DNA of 42,052 nt from assembly GCA_019244235.1 (NCBI GenBank), contig JAFASY010000260.1, positions 1 to 42,052 of the forward strand. Direction: 5' to 3'. Shown here piece after piece: positions 9,013-18,008 of this stretch (position 1 is the first letter of the stretch; every line of letters starts with the position of its first letter). The notes below the pieces were generated by a model. The model saw only the letters and a list, made by a program, of their open reading frames with translations, did not search any database and had not been told where the DNA came from. The translations under genes were made by a program, and so were the position numbers. This DNA is from Chroococcidiopsidaceae cyanobacterium CP_BM_ER_R8_30 (GTDB taxonomy: Bacteria; Cyanobacteriota; Cyanobacteriia; Cyanobacteriales; Chroococcidiopsidaceae).

Positions 9013-9201
9013 ATGCCTGATGAAGTGAAGCCCGATCCCAAGCAAGCTACAACTCAGGATGCAGAGCTAGCCGCCGAGGGTATGGCTAGCGGTAAAGAGC
9101 AAACGCCTAATGTTGATGTTAACGCAGATTACGAAGCCTCGAAGCAGTATAGTGTTAGCGACATAGACCGCCCGAAGCAACAAAAGAATAGTAAGGAGTA
9201 A
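9013..9201 (+). CDS. Small acidic hydrophilic protein, unknown function
   Basis: 62 aa, ATG preceded by TAGGAG with good spacing, and flanked by a TATAAT box and a hairpin terminator, so it reads as a stand-alone transcription unit. The sequence is rich in Lys, Asp, Glu, Gln and Ala, with no hydrophobic segment and no Cys or Trp; such composition is usually disordered. I do not recognise a domain. It lies divergent from the HCP gene (201 nt between starts). Expression is likely; function is unknown. Confidence 0.7.
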   Translation: MPDEVKPDPKQATTQDAELAAEGMASGKEQTPNVDVNADYEASKQYSVSDIDRPKQQKNSKE

Positions 9202-9212
9202 GACGAAGAATT

Positions 9213-9242
9213 AGGCTCTGTCTTCAGCTGAAGCCAGAGCCT
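9213..9242 (+). terminator. Hairpin terminator after the small acidic protein gene
   Basis: AGGCTCTG (9213-9220) pairs with CAGAGCCT (9235-9242), with an inner CTTCAGCTGAAG self-complementary segment. There is only a weak T-rich tail, and it could also serve the convergent HAD gene. Confidence 0.6.
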
Positions 9243-9294
9243 TACGAATTTTCAGGCTTGAGTATAAGGCAAGAAGTTTGTAACTGTCTTCTCT

Positions 9295-9948
9295 CTAGAT
9301 CTTTTTTAATGACTCTAAGTCTCTGACTGCCTTTATTAACTCACTAGGATGGTGAATCAAAAAATCTGGATTATACTTGGCTAAAACTTCTCTTGAACTG
9401 AATCCCCAGCTAACAGCAATTGCCTTTATATTTAGTTTTTTTGCAACTTCAATATCTCTGGTTTCGTCTCCAACATAAACAACCTCTGACAAAGCTAGTT
9501 TTTCTAAATTTAGAATACGCTTAATAACTTTGTCTTTGCCGAAAAGTGTTGAATTTGAATGAATAAAGTCAAATAAATCACATAAGTTATTTGACCTTAG
9601 AAAAGATGTAACATTTTTCTTGGAGTTAGATGTTACGATCCCTAGCCTCCTATCTTGAACCTTTAGCTCTGTTAAAGTAGCTTGCATGTCACGTATCGGT
9701 TTTAATACTTGAATTTCTCGGTTTAACTCAGCTTTGATTTTTCTCACAACAAAGGGGAGTTTAAAGTTTGAGATACCTGAGTATTGAAGGATTTGGTGAG
9801 AGTTCAAATTCTTGAGTTCAACTAGCTCGTCTGAAGTAATTGGTCTATAACCAAATTTTCCTGCCAAACTGTTAGTAATAGCTACAATTGTACTAATCGT
9901 GTCAGCAATCGTGCCGTCAAAATCAAAAATAATTACTTTTGCAGCCAT
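9295..9948 (-). CDS. HAD-superfamily hydrolase, phosphoglycolate-phosphatase-like
   Basis: 217 aa phosphohydrolase of the HAD subfamily with an alpha-helical cap. Motif I is DFDGTIAD at 9-16 (nucleophile Asp9, acid/base Asp11), motif II is IVTSNS, motif III Lys lies in STLFGKDKVI, and motif IV is VYVGDETRDI. A cap domain fits between motifs I and II (~residues 17-85). The substrate is unknown; phosphoglycolate or another small phosphate ester is plausible from family membership only. The gene is clearly more AT-rich than its neighbours, with many AAA/TTT/TTA codons, which hints at transfer or relaxed composition. It lies 17 nt after queG on the same strand and could be co-transcribed. Confidence 0.88.
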   Translation of the reverse strand: MAAKVIIFDFDGTIADTISTIVAITNSLAGKFGYRPITSDELVELKNLNSHQILQYSGISNFKLPFVVRKIKAELNREIQVLKPIRDMQATLTELKVQDRRLGIVTSNSKKNVTSFLRSNNLCDLFDFIHSNSTLFGKDKVIKRILNLEKLALSEVVYVGDETRDIEVAKKLNIKAIAVSWGFSSREVLAKYNPDFLIHHPSELIKAVRDLESLKKI

Positions 9949-9965
9949 CGAGTTATCAAGACTAT

Positions 9966-10913
9966 CTAGAAATTATCCAAGAGATTAGCACGGGCATTAC
10001 GCCGTAACATCTCTGGTTTGATTCGTCGCAAGGCTGAAGCGGGAAAGAGCTGCTGCCATTGCCCATCAGAGATTTCTGCTAGTTTTGCAAGCTCAGGTGC
10101 AACATTTCCTGGGTAGGGCTGAAACTCAGTTACATCAGTTGCTTTGGCAAAACGCTGATTCCAGGGGCAGACATCCTGACAAATATCACAGCCTGCGACC
10201 CAACCTTGAAGATGAGGCACAACCGCCTCTGGCAATTTCTCATCTCGATTCTCAATCGTGTGATAAGCGATACAGCGATTGGCGTCTATGACAAAAGGTT
10301 GGGTAATTGCCCCTGTAGGGCAGGCTGTAATACAGCGAGTACAGTTACCGCAGTGTTCTGTATGAGGAGGATCGGGTGGAATATCCAGATTTGTTAGAAC
10401 TTCTCCTAAAAATACCCAAGAGCCATACTGCCGTGCGATCACATTGCCATTCTTTGCCACCCAACCAATCCCAGCTCGCTGCGCCCAGGCTTTATCCTGG
10501 ATTGGACCTGTATCTGCGTAGTAGCGGGCTCGAATTCCTTCACCCTGGGAAAGTAACCAGTTCGTTAGTGCCTTTAGCTTTTTGTGCATAACTTTGTGAT
10601 AATCTCGTCCCCAGCCATAACGAGAAATTTTGGCATATTGGCTACCCTGCGGTCTTTGGTGATCTGTGTAGTAGTTAAGGGCAACACAAATGAGAGAGCG
10701 CACCTCTGGCATAACTAACCGAACATCCTGACGCTTGGGGTTCTTCATCCATGCCATCTGGGCTTGGTAGCCTTGAGCAAGCCACGCCTGTAATCGCTGC
10801 ACTTCCAAAGAGTCTCCCCCATCCACAGCCGCTATTCCAACCAGATGAAATCCCAAATCAAGTGCTTTTTGCTTGACTTCAGAACTGAGAAGTGTTGCCT
10901 CAATTGTTGACAT
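9966..10913 (-). CDS. queG: Epoxyqueuosine reductase QueG
   Basis: 315 aa. Reduces epoxyqueuosine to queuosine in the wobble position of certain tRNAs, using cobalamin and two [4Fe-4S] clusters. The N-terminal cobalamin-binding part includes SRYGWGRDYHKVMHKKL and RYYADTGPIQDKAWAQRAG, followed by the characteristic GIGWVAKNGNVI. The ferredoxin-like cluster motifs are CGNCTRCITACPTGAI and CDICQDVCPWN, and the final HEAT-like region is short (LRRIKPEMLRRNARANLLDN). Length and motif order match the family. The start at 10913 gives a normal N-terminus. Confidence 0.95.
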   Translation of the reverse strand: MSTIEATLLSSEVKQKALDLGFHLVGIAAVDGGDSLEVQRLQAWLAQGYQAQMAWMKNPKRQDVRLVMPEVRSLICVALNYYTDHQRPQGSQYAKISRYGWGRDYHKVMHKKLKALTNWLLSQGEGIRARYYADTGPIQDKAWAQRAGIGWVAKNGNVIARQYGSWVFLGEVLTNLDIPPDPPHTEHCGNCTRCITACPTGAITQPFVIDANRCIAYHTIENRDEKLPEAVVPHLQGWVAGCDICQDVCPWNQRFAKATDVTEFQPYPGNVAPELAKLAEISDGQWQQLFPASALRRIKPEMLRRNARANLLDNF

Positions 10914-11056
10914 GGAAGAATCTAGAATTAAGGGAATCTCTCTACAGAAGCAGATAAAAATCTGCTTTTTCGGTAATTTTGTAGCTAATGTCCTGGCTCA
11001 AGTCTATCTCTACTTTAGAGTTTAAGTCTATCTAACATTGCCCTGCGGAGAATGCT

Positions 11057-11497
11057 ATGCAAGCTGCTGATTCCTTATCTACAAATAATCAATCTGTTTC
11101 CACATCAAGCATTACAATTGAGGGAATTACAGAACCGAATATACTGAGCTACTTTGAAACCCTAAACGCAGGCGAGTTTGAAGCAACATCTGCCCTTTTT
11201 GCATCCAATGGAGTCATGTATCCACCATTCGAATCTGGAATCGTTGGACCAGAAATGATCGCGGCTTACCTTAAACAAGAAGCTATAGGTATGAAGTTAG
11301 AACCACGCCAAGGAGTCACTGAAACTCTAGATAACGAACAGCTTCAAGTTCAGGTTACAGGAAAAGTCCAAACATCCTGGTGCGGCGTCAACGTATCCTG
11401 GCTATTTGTACTCAACCCACAGCACGAAATCCTAACTGCCAAAATCAAGTTGTTAGCATCCCCCCAAGAGTTGTTGAGCTTGAAGAGGGAGTCGTAA
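11057..11497 (+). CDS. CTDH: homologue of the OCP C-terminal carotenoid-binding domain
   Basis: 146 aa NTF2-like protein closely matching the OCP C-terminal domain: EGITEPNILSYFETLNAGEF, VMYPPFESGIVGPE, VTGKVQTSWCGVNVSWLF, KLLASPQELLSL. Tyr32 and Trp115 correspond to the OCP Tyr201/Trp288 pair that hydrogen-bonds the carotenoid keto group, and Trp108 to the other conserved CTD tryptophan. The single Cys109 seems to be at the position of the cysteine used for disulphide dimerisation in characterised CTDHs (family knowledge; alignment by eye). CTDHs bind and deliver keto-carotenoids, including to HCPs. About 20 residues of Ser/Thr-rich N-terminus precede the domain. The ATG at 11057 has GGAG upstream. 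Confidence 0.92.
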   Translation: MQAADSLSTNNQSVSTSSITIEGITEPNILSYFETLNAGEFEATSALFASNGVMYPPFESGIVGPEMIAAYLKQEAIGMKLEPRQGVTETLDNEQLQVQVTGKVQTSWCGVNVSWLFVLNPQHEILTAKIKLLASPQELLSLKRES

Positions 11498-11525
11498 GAG
11501 GAGGGGGAACTCCCCCCTGCCTCTT
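11496..11525. terminator. Bidirectional hairpin between CTDH and NarL-type regulator
   Basis: AAGAGG/CCTCTT and AGGGGG/CCCCCT pair with a single bulged G and a 4-nt loop. The structure occupies exactly the gap between the two convergent stop codons. Confidence 0.75.
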
Positions 11526-12245
11526 CTACCCCACTAGGCCAGAACGCAGGGCGCGAACGGCAGCTTGGGTACGGTCATCGGCACAGAGCTTGTTTAATAT
11601 ATTTCGAACATGAGTTTTAACCGTTCCAACCGTGATGTAAAGCTTTTCGGCAATTACGGCATTGCTACATCCCTCAACAATCAACTGCAGAACTTCTAAC
11701 TCTCGTTCCGTTAGAGGATAGGCAGCAATCATTTGGTCGTACTCTGCATCGGCAGCGTTAATTGCAACGGTTTTCGCTTCTGGGGTTGTTTCAGCAGCTT
11801 GAGGTACTACATGTTGCGCTTGTTGCAGGACAATCCGAGCGATCGCTGGGTCGATCCAGGCGTTGCCGTCATAGGTGACACGCAACGCTTCAAGCAAATT
11901 ATCGAAGCTGATATCCTTCATGCAGTACGAGTCAGCTCCTGCTGCAAATGCTGCTAGCACTGCCTCCTTATTATCTCGTAACGTCAGGATGAGTACCTTA
12001 GTATGTGGCCCTTCTCCATCTTGAGTTGCCTTGATCTGCCGTGTCAGGTCAATTCCGTCTTGATCTGGTAGACCAATATCAACAATTGCTATATCTGGGT
12101 GAACTGTCCCCACCAGTTTCAACCCATCACTAGCATTAGCCGCTTCACCTACCACTTCTATCTCCTGCCGCTGCTGCAGCGCCGTCCGAATACCCACACG
12201 GGTGAGATCGTGGTCTTCAATCAGAGAAACGCGAATCTTACTCAT
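11526..12245 (-). CDS. NarL/FixJ-family response regulator (LuxR-type HTH)
   Basis: 239 aa DNA-binding regulator. The receiver domain has Asp11/Asp13 and phospho-acceptor Asp56 in AIVDIGLPDQDG, followed by LILTLRDN and the Lys in YCMKDIS. A linker rich in Ala/Glu leads to a LuxR HTH (PLTERELEVLQLIVEGCSNA, then VIAEKLYITVGTVKTHVRNI). I start at ATG 12245 (MSKIRVSLIEDHD) since the receiver begins there; an upstream start at 12308 would add 21 unrelated residues. It is divergent from the PAS kinase at 12694, so that kinase is a candidate partner, but this is only context. Confidence 0.93.
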   Translation of the reverse strand: MSKIRVSLIEDHDLTRVGIRTALQQRQEIEVVGEAANASDGLKLVGTVHPDIAIVDIGLPDQDGIDLTRQIKATQDGEGPHTKVLILTLRDNKEAVLAAFAAGADSYCMKDISFDNLLEALRVTYDGNAWIDPAIARIVLQQAQHVVPQAAETTPEAKTVAINAADAEYDQMIAAYPLTERELEVLQLIVEGCSNAVIAEKLYITVGTVKTHVRNILNKLCADDRTQAAVRALRSGLVG

Positions 12246-12693
12246 TGCCAACGTCCGCTGTTTACAGCCCTGTATCTTTAAAATCGAGTTTACGAAAGTT
12301 TCCAGCAAGGTTAAATTCGGAAGTACCCACTACCAGAGGTAGAGATTTCTCCAGTCTACCCAATTTATTCAATTTTAAGTTTTTTACTGCTCTTGAACAC
12401 CGCATCCAATCTAGAGATACCCAACTCTTCTTTTAGCTATCACTGCTTGAACAACTAAATTTTTCTGTAAGATTGTATTCTATGAACCTCCCATCGGATA
12501 GTTTTGACTTTCTTATAGCCGTCGTTCCTCTATCTATCAGGGGAACTAGAGTATATACATTTTAGTCAGCAGCGACTAGCAAATGACTTAGCATCCTGAT
12601 TGCTCCTCATTTAGGTATAAGTATACAGTTTTCAGCGCATCACAACCATTAGGCTAAGCTCTCGCTTAACACATTGAAGGAAAAGTTAACTCA
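12246..12693. other. Intergenic region between divergent signalling genes
   Basis: 448 nt between the NarL-type regulator (minus) and the PAS kinase (plus). It must hold both promoters. I see AT-rich patches (GTATATACATTTTAG near 12551; the near-palindrome GTATAAGTATAC near 12616) but no convincing -35/-10 pair, RNA gene or protein. AAGGA before 12694 is the kinase's ribosome-binding site. Confidence 0.5.
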
Positions 12694-13920
12694 ATGACCG
12701 ATCTCAAGCCAAAGACAGAAGAGCTACTTAGATGCGAACAAACAGCATGCGATGAAGCAGAGGTGTTGATGCGGACGCGCGATGAGTACTTAAAATCGTT
12801 GCGGGAAAGCGAGGAGCGCTATCGCTCTCTGGTCATTGCTACTTCACAAATCGTGTGGACTACAGATGCTGAAGGAAAAGTTGAGGACATACCTGGTTGG
12901 CGAGCTTTTACTGGTCAAAGTCAAAGTGAAGTTAGAGGTTGGGGTTGGATAGATGCTCTACACCCAGAGGATCGCGATCATACCGCCCAAATCTGGCGGC
13001 AGGCGGTGCAGACGAAAAGTCCCTACACGGCTGAATATCGTGTCCGGGCGAAGGATGGTAGTTACTGTTACTTCAGCGCTCGCGGAGTACCTGTGCTGGC
13101 AGCGGACGGTAGCATCCGGGAATGGGTTGGCACCTGCACCGATATTAGCGAACGCAAAGCATCGGAGGAAGCGCTAAAAGCCCGAGCAGATGAATTGACC
13201 TACCTCACAGCAGTCCTAGCACGGACCAATGCTATTTTGGAAAAACGCAATCAAGAACTCGACCAGTTTGCCTATGTGGCATCTCATGACCTAAAAGCAC
13301 CGCTACGGGCGATCGCCAATCTCTCTCAGTGGATAGAAGAAGACCTAAGTGAGCAACTAACCGACGACACCCGGCACCAAATGAATTTGCTGCGTGGGCG
13401 GGTTCATCGTCTGGAAGCACTGATCAATGGCTTGTTAGCTTATTCCCGTGTGGGGCGCCTGCGAACAGAAACGTCGAAGGTGTCTGTCACCGCCCTGCTA
13501 AACGAGATTATCGACTCCCTTGGCTTTCCACAAACCTTTACGATAGAAGTAGAACCATTACTACCAACACTGGTGACTGAACGGTTGCCCTTAGAGCAGG
13601 TGTTTACTAATCTCATTAGCAATGCCATCAAGCATCACCCGAGGGCGGATGGTAGAGTGCAAATTTCCGCTCGGGAGCAAGGTAAGTTCTATGAGTTTAC
13701 CGTAGCCGACAATGGCGCTGGTATTGCACCTCAGTATCATGAAAGAGTGTTCGGCATCTTTCAAACCCTAGAAGCCCGTGACGAAAGTGAAAACACAGGG
13801 ATCGGTCTTGCGATCGTTAAGAAAATTGTAGAAAGTCAAGGGGGCACTATCTGGATAAAATCTCAGGAAGGTGAAGGAGCAACATTTTACTTTACTTGGC
13901 CTAAGCAACCTACCAAATGA
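12694..13920 (+). CDS. PAS-domain sensor histidine kinase with phytochrome-type transmitter
   Basis: 408 aa, no membrane segment, so a soluble sensor. A short N-terminal helix is followed by one PAS/PAC module (~residues 40-155: SEERYRSLVIATSQIVWTTD to GTCTDISERK), a coiled coil (~160-190), the dimerisation/phosphoacceptor domain with His198 in YVASHDLKAPLRAI, and the ATPase domain (N box LISNAIKHH, G1 DNGAGIAP, F box FGIFQTL, G2 TGIGLAIVKKI). The transmitter resembles those of cyanobacterial phytochromes (Cph1). The next gene, 59 nt downstream, encodes an Rcp1-type regulator, as in cph1-rcp1 loci, but the phytochrome sensory part is replaced by a PAS domain here. The signal sensed is unknown. 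Confidence 0.92.
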   Translation: MTDLKPKTEELLRCEQTACDEAEVLMRTRDEYLKSLRESEERYRSLVIATSQIVWTTDAEGKVEDIPGWRAFTGQSQSEVRGWGWIDALHPEDRDHTAQIWRQAVQTKSPYTAEYRVRAKDGSYCYFSARGVPVLAADGSIREWVGTCTDISERKASEEALKARADELTYLTAVLARTNAILEKRNQELDQFAYVASHDLKAPLRAIANLSQWIEEDLSEQLTDDTRHQMNLLRGRVHRLEALINGLLAYSRVGRLRTETSKVSVTALLNEIIDSLGFPQTFTIEVEPLLPTLVTERLPLEQVFTNLISNAIKHHPRADGRVQISAREQGKFYEFTVADNGAGIAPQYHERVFGIFQTLEARDESENTGIGLAIVKKIVESQGGTIWIKSQEGEGATFYFTWPKQPTK

Positions 13921-13979
13921 ATGAGGCAAACGCTCAAACAAACTGTAACTATAGAATATATTAGGCTTAATAATACTTA

Positions 13980-14411
13980 ATGAGAGACACAAGGACAAAC
14001 ATCTTACTTGTTGAAGATGACGAAGTAGATGTCATGAACGTGAGGAGAGCGTTTAAGAAGAATAACATTGCTAATCCGCTGTATGTGGCAGGTAATGGGT
14101 TAGAGGCTTTAGATATGCTTCGAGGTTCTAATGGCTCCTATCCCTTGATTCCAATAGAGAGGAGGCTGATTTTACTTGATCTCAACATGCCGAAGATGAA
14201 TGGAATTGAGTTTCTTCGGGAATTGCGAGCAGATTTGGAACTTAGAGCGATTCCGGTGATCGTTCTCACTACTTCAAACGAAGATAGAGATAAGGTAGAA
14301 GCTTATCATCTAAATGTAGCCGGATATATTCTCAAGCCCGTTACATTTTCTCGATTTGTAGAAGCAGTAAGAACACTCGATCAATACTGGACATTAAGCG
14401 AAATGCCGTAG
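13980..14411 (+). CDS. Rcp1-type single-domain response regulator
   Basis: 143 aa receiver with no output domain. Acidic pocket EDDEVD at 12-17, phospho-acceptor Asp67 in LILLDLNMPKMNG, switch Thr in VLTTSNEDRDK, Lys in GYILKPV. The pattern (DEVDVMNVRRAFKKNNIANP, LNMPKMNGIEFLRELR) is that of Rcp1-like partners of phytochrome kinases. It lies between two kinases, each about 60 nt away on the same strand, so the three probably form one operon. It may take phosphate from the upstream PAS kinase, from the downstream hybrid kinase, or both. Confidence 0.92.
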   Translation: MRDTRTNILLVEDDEVDVMNVRRAFKKNNIANPLYVAGNGLEALDMLRGSNGSYPLIPIERRLILLDLNMPKMNGIEFLRELRADLELRAIPVIVLTTSNEDRDKVEAYHLNVAGYILKPVTFSRFVEAVRTLDQYWTLSEMP

Positions 14412-14471
14412 TCAAACATAAAGTTTTTAGATTTTGGATTAAATCTGAAAACTAAGATTGCACGATGGGTT

Positions 14472-17400
14472 ATGGAAACTGTCAAAATCTTGATAGTAGA
14501 CGATGATGAAGTTGATCGCATGGCAGTACGCCGCGCGCTGAAAGCCGCTGGCGTTCAAACTGAGATGGTGGAAGTTAGTGACTGCAAAGGAGCGCTTGCG
14601 GCGCTACAACAACCTTTTGACTGCGTCTTCCTCGATTATCGGCTACCAGATGGAAACGGTCTTAGCCTGGTTCAACAAATACGTGCTTCGAATATTACAG
14701 TACCCTTGGTCGTTCTGACTGGACAAGGAGACGAACAAGTTGCTGTCCAAGTGATGAAAGCTGGGGCTTACGATTACTTGTCCAAGGCCAAGGTAACACC
14801 TGACAGCCTCTATCAAACCCTGCGTCATGCCATTCGTGTTCGCGAAGCTGAGATCCAAACGGCGATTGCTAATCAGAAACTGAAGGAAAGCGAAGAGCGC
14901 TATCGGTTAGTTCTAGAAGGCGCTAACGATGGGATCTGGGATTGGTATTGTGCTACCGATGAAGTTTATTGTAATGAGCGGCTCCTAGAAATTATTGGCG
15001 TATCGCGCTCTGAATTTAGCCTGACTCCTGCCGCTTTCACAGAACTCATGCACCCTGATGACTTGCCACGAATCCATGCTGCGATCTCAGCTCATTTAAC
15101 TCGGAGTGAGAAATGTGAAGTGGAATTTCGGATCCGCCATGCTTCGGGTGAGTATCGCTACTGCATTGCTAGAGGAAAAGCCCAGCGTGACTCATTCGGC
15201 TGTCCTTTACGGATCTCAGGTGTTCTCACCGATATTACTGAGTCTAAGCGGTTAGAGCAGGCCCTTAGAGCAAGTGAATCCCGGTTTAGACGTCTAGCTG
15301 AATCCAGTGTTATTGGGTTGATGGTGGCGAGTTTTAGCGGCAATATCCTAGACGCCAATGACGCTTTCTTAGAAATTGTGGGCTATTCTCGCCAAGATTT
15401 AATCGCCGGAAGATTGAATTGGCGCGAAATAGTGGCGCGAGAATCCGCAAGCGTGCATGAGCGAATGACAGAAGAACTCATAAGATTGGGATTTTGCCGC
15501 CACATCGAGCAGGAATACATTCACAAAGATGGTAGTCGCATCCCTGTGCTACTGGGGGGAGCCTTGGTAGAAGGAATTGCGGAAACTGGTATATTCTTTG
15601 TCCTAGACTTGAGCGAACGCAAGCGCTCAGAGGCAGAAATTGTTAAACTGAATCGCGATTTGGAACGGCGGATCAACGAGTTAGAAACACTGCTGGATGT
15701 CATTCCGATTGGGATTGCGATTGCCCAAGATCCTGAATGCCAACACATCCGCATCAACCCTTCTCTAACAAAGTTATTAGGTTTATCACCTGATAGTGAT
15801 GCCTCCATGAAGACTGCTGAGGTAGAGCAATCATCTTACAAGTTTTACCGCCACGGCAAAGAATTGACAGATGCCGAACTCCCTATGAGGTCTGCCGCTA
15901 CAGGCGTTGAAGTCTTAGATGTGGAGCTTGATGTAGTCACGCATGAAGGTCGACAAGTTGCGAAGCTGCTGGGTAATGCGGCCCCACTGTTTGATGAACA
16001 GGGCAAATCTAGAGGCAGCGTTGGGGCATTTTGGGATATTACAGAACGCAAGCGGAGTGAGGGGCGAGAACGTTTCCTGGCTGAGGCTAGCGCTATATTA
16101 GCAGCCTCCCTAGAATACAAAACTACTCTGGAGAACCTAGCTCGCCTGACAGTACCTCGGCTGACTGACTGGTGTACTATCTATACAGTAGAAGCAGATC
16201 AATCTTTAACCCTAGTAGCTGTAGCTCATTCTAACCCTGCTAAAGAACGATGGGCAATTGAGCTACAGCGCCGCTACCCGGTCAACCCTAGCAGAGCATT
16301 TGGTGTTACTCAAGTCATCCGCAATGGTCAGTCAGCGTTGTATCCCCAAATTTCTGACTCAAACTTAGCAGAGGCTGCTGATGACGCTGAACATCATGAG
16401 CTTTTGCGTCAGCTTGACGCTAAGTCCTTAATCTGTGTGCCAATGAAAGCACGAGGGCGAACCTTAGGTGCAATCAGCTTGATTTCAGCAGAATCTGGTC
16501 GCACCTACAATCAAACCGATCTGGCTTTGGCAGAAGAGCTGGGTCGTCGAGCGGGACTGGCAGTTGATAATGCCAGACTCTACCAAGAGGCAACAGACAT
16601 CGGCGAAAATCTGCGTCAAGCCATCATTATTTTGGGTGAACAGCAGCAACAACTCCGGGCGCTACAGCGGATCTCCAACCTCCTAAACCAGCGATTGACT
16701 AACCTACCGAATCTACTGCAAGTCATGGTTGGGGCAGTCTGCGATGCGATAGGAGAAGCTCAATTCTGTTTGATCGAACTTCATAACCCCCAAACAAATC
16801 AACTAGATTTGACCGCTACAGCCGGAACTGGCATAGAAAAATTGCTGTCCCAAGATCCCCTTAATTCTAAAACCGGATTTTTAGCGCATGTGTTTTTAAC
16901 TGGCAAATCTCAATTGTTCAAACAGGAAGGGAGTTCATCCTATCTCCCTAACATACCTGATATGCCAGCCTCGATGTACGCCGTAGCTATCGAGTCAGCA
17001 CAAGCAGGACGGCTGGGAGTCCTGGCAATTGGGAATTGGGAAAATCCTAGAGCATTTGATGTGGAAGACCAAAACCTACTGATGGCGGTAGGCGAACAAG
17101 CTGCGATCGCGATTAACAATGCTCGACTGATCAACACATTAGAAGAACGAGAGGAACGCTTAGCCGTTCAAAACGAAACCCTAGCACGCCAAAATCATGA
17201 CTTGGAATTGAATCGGCAACAGATCGAGCAGCAGAACCTGCAACTACTAGAAGCTGCTCGATTGAAGTCCCAGTTTCTTGCTACCATGTCCCATGAACTG
17301 CGCACACCAATGAATTCTATCATTGGCTTTGCTCAAGTTTTACTGCGTCAACGCCTTGCACCTTTAGGTTCTGCCCAGGTAGAAATGGTAGAACGTATTC

Positions 17401-17981
17401 TCAACAATGGTAAAAACCTATTGGCACTGATTAACGATATTCTTGACTTTTCTAAAATCGAAGCTAGACGCTTGTCCCTAAAAACCGAAGAGTTTAATCT
17501 AACTCAATTAATATCAACAACAATTGCAGAACTCCAGCCTCTAGCCGATCAAAAGTCCTTGGATTTGATCGTTGATGTATCTCTTGACAATTCACAAGTC
17601 GTCAACGATAGCAATCGTTTGCGGCAGGTGCTTGTCAACTTACTCTCCAACGCGATTAAGTTCACTGAATCTGGCAGTGTAGAAGTGAAAGTGAGAGAAC
17701 TTACCCCGAATCGGCTATTGCTTATTGTCAAGGATACTGGCATTGGTATTGCAGCAGCCGAACTCAACCATATTTTTGAGGAATTTCGACAAGTCGACCA
17801 GACAACTACGCGTAAATATCCTGGAACTGGCTTGGGACTTGCGATCACTAAATCGTTAGTTCATATTATGAAAGGAACGATTACAGTTGAAAGTAAGTTA
17901 AATCAAGGCTCCACATTCCGCGTTGAGCTACCGCGTCGAGTAGAGGAAGTTGGAGAAAGCCAGAAAGAGTATGTAAGGTAG
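14472..17981 (+). CDS. Hybrid sensor kinase: [18 protein letters not shown]-HisKA-HATPase
   Basis: 1169 aa, soluble. An N-terminal receiver (1-120) has phospho-acceptor Asp55 in CVFLDYRLPDGNG. Three PAS modules follow (~142-260 starting GANDGIWDWY; ~268-390 with SSVIGLMVASFSGNILDAND; ~400-520 with LLDVIPIGIAIAQDP), then GAF-like domains (~530-690 around LARLTVPRLTDWCTIYTVEA; ~720-880 around LPNLLQVMVGAVCDAIGEAQ), a coiled coil, HisKA with His941 in ATMSHELRTPMNSI, and HATPase (LVNLLSNAIKFTESG, DTGIGI, PGTGLGLAI). The receiver at the N-terminus implies the kinase is itself controlled by phosphorylation, or passes phosphate in the reverse sense. No chromophore-binding cysteine context was recognised in the GAF domains. 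Confidence 0.92.
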   Translation: METVKILIVDDDEVDRMAVRRALKAAGVQTEMVEVSDCKGALAALQQPFDCVFLDYRLPDGNGLSLVQQIRASNITVPLVVLTGQGDEQVAVQVMKAGAYDYLSKAKVTPDSLYQTLRHAIRVREAEIQTAIANQKLKESEERYRLVLEGANDGIWDWYCATDEVYCNERLLEIIGVSRSEFSLTPAAFTELMHPDDLPRIHAAISAHLTRSEKCEVEFRIRHASGEYRYCIARGKAQRDSFGCPLRISGVLTDITESKRLEQALRASESRFRRLAESSVIGLMVASFSGNILDANDAFLEIVGYSRQDLIAGRLNWREIVARESASVHERMTEELIRLGFCRHIEQEYIHKDGSRIPVLLGGALVEGIAETGIFFVLDLSERKRSEAEIVKLNRDLERRINELETLLDVIPIGIAIAQDPECQHIRINPSLTKLLGLSPDSDASMKTAEVEQSSYKFYRHGKELTDAELPMRSAATGVEVLDVELDVVTHEGRQVAKLLGNAAPLFDEQGKSRGSVGAFWDITERKRSEGRERFLAEASAILAASLEYKTTLENLARLTVPRLTDWCTIYTVEADQSLTLVAVAHSNPAKERWAIELQRRYPVNPSRAFGVTQVIRNGQSALYPQISDSNLAEAADDAEHHELLRQLDAKSLICVPMKARGRTLGAISLISAESGRTYNQTDLALAEELGRRAGLAVDNARLYQEATDIGENLRQAIIILGEQQQQLRALQRISNLLNQRLTNLPNLLQVMVGAVCDAIGEAQFCLIELHNPQTNQLDLTATAGTGIEKLLSQDPLNSKTGFLAHVFLTGKSQLFKQEGSSSYLPNIPDMPASMYAVAIESAQAGRLGVLAIGNWENPRAFDVEDQNLLMAVGEQAAIAINNARLINTLEEREERLAVQNETLARQNHDLELNRQQIEQQNLQLLEAARLKSQFLATMSHELRTPMNSIIGFAQVLLRQRLAPLGSAQVEMVERILNNGKNLLALINDILDFSKIEARRLSLKTEEFNLTQLISTTIAELQPLADQKSLDLIVDVSLDNSQVVNDSNRLRQVLVNLLSNAIKFTESGSVEVKVRELTPNRLLLIVKDTGIGIAAAELNHIFEEFRQVDQTTTRKYPGTGLGLAITKSLVHIMKGTITVESKLNQGSTFRVELPRRVEEVGESQKEYVR

Positions 17982-18008
17982 CAGAATGAAAGGTACCAGT
18001 CAATAACA

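Noticed and set aside
12246-12308. N-terminal extension of the NarL-type regulator
   Set aside because: The receiver domain starts exactly at ATG 12245; the 21 extra residues have no family counterpart.
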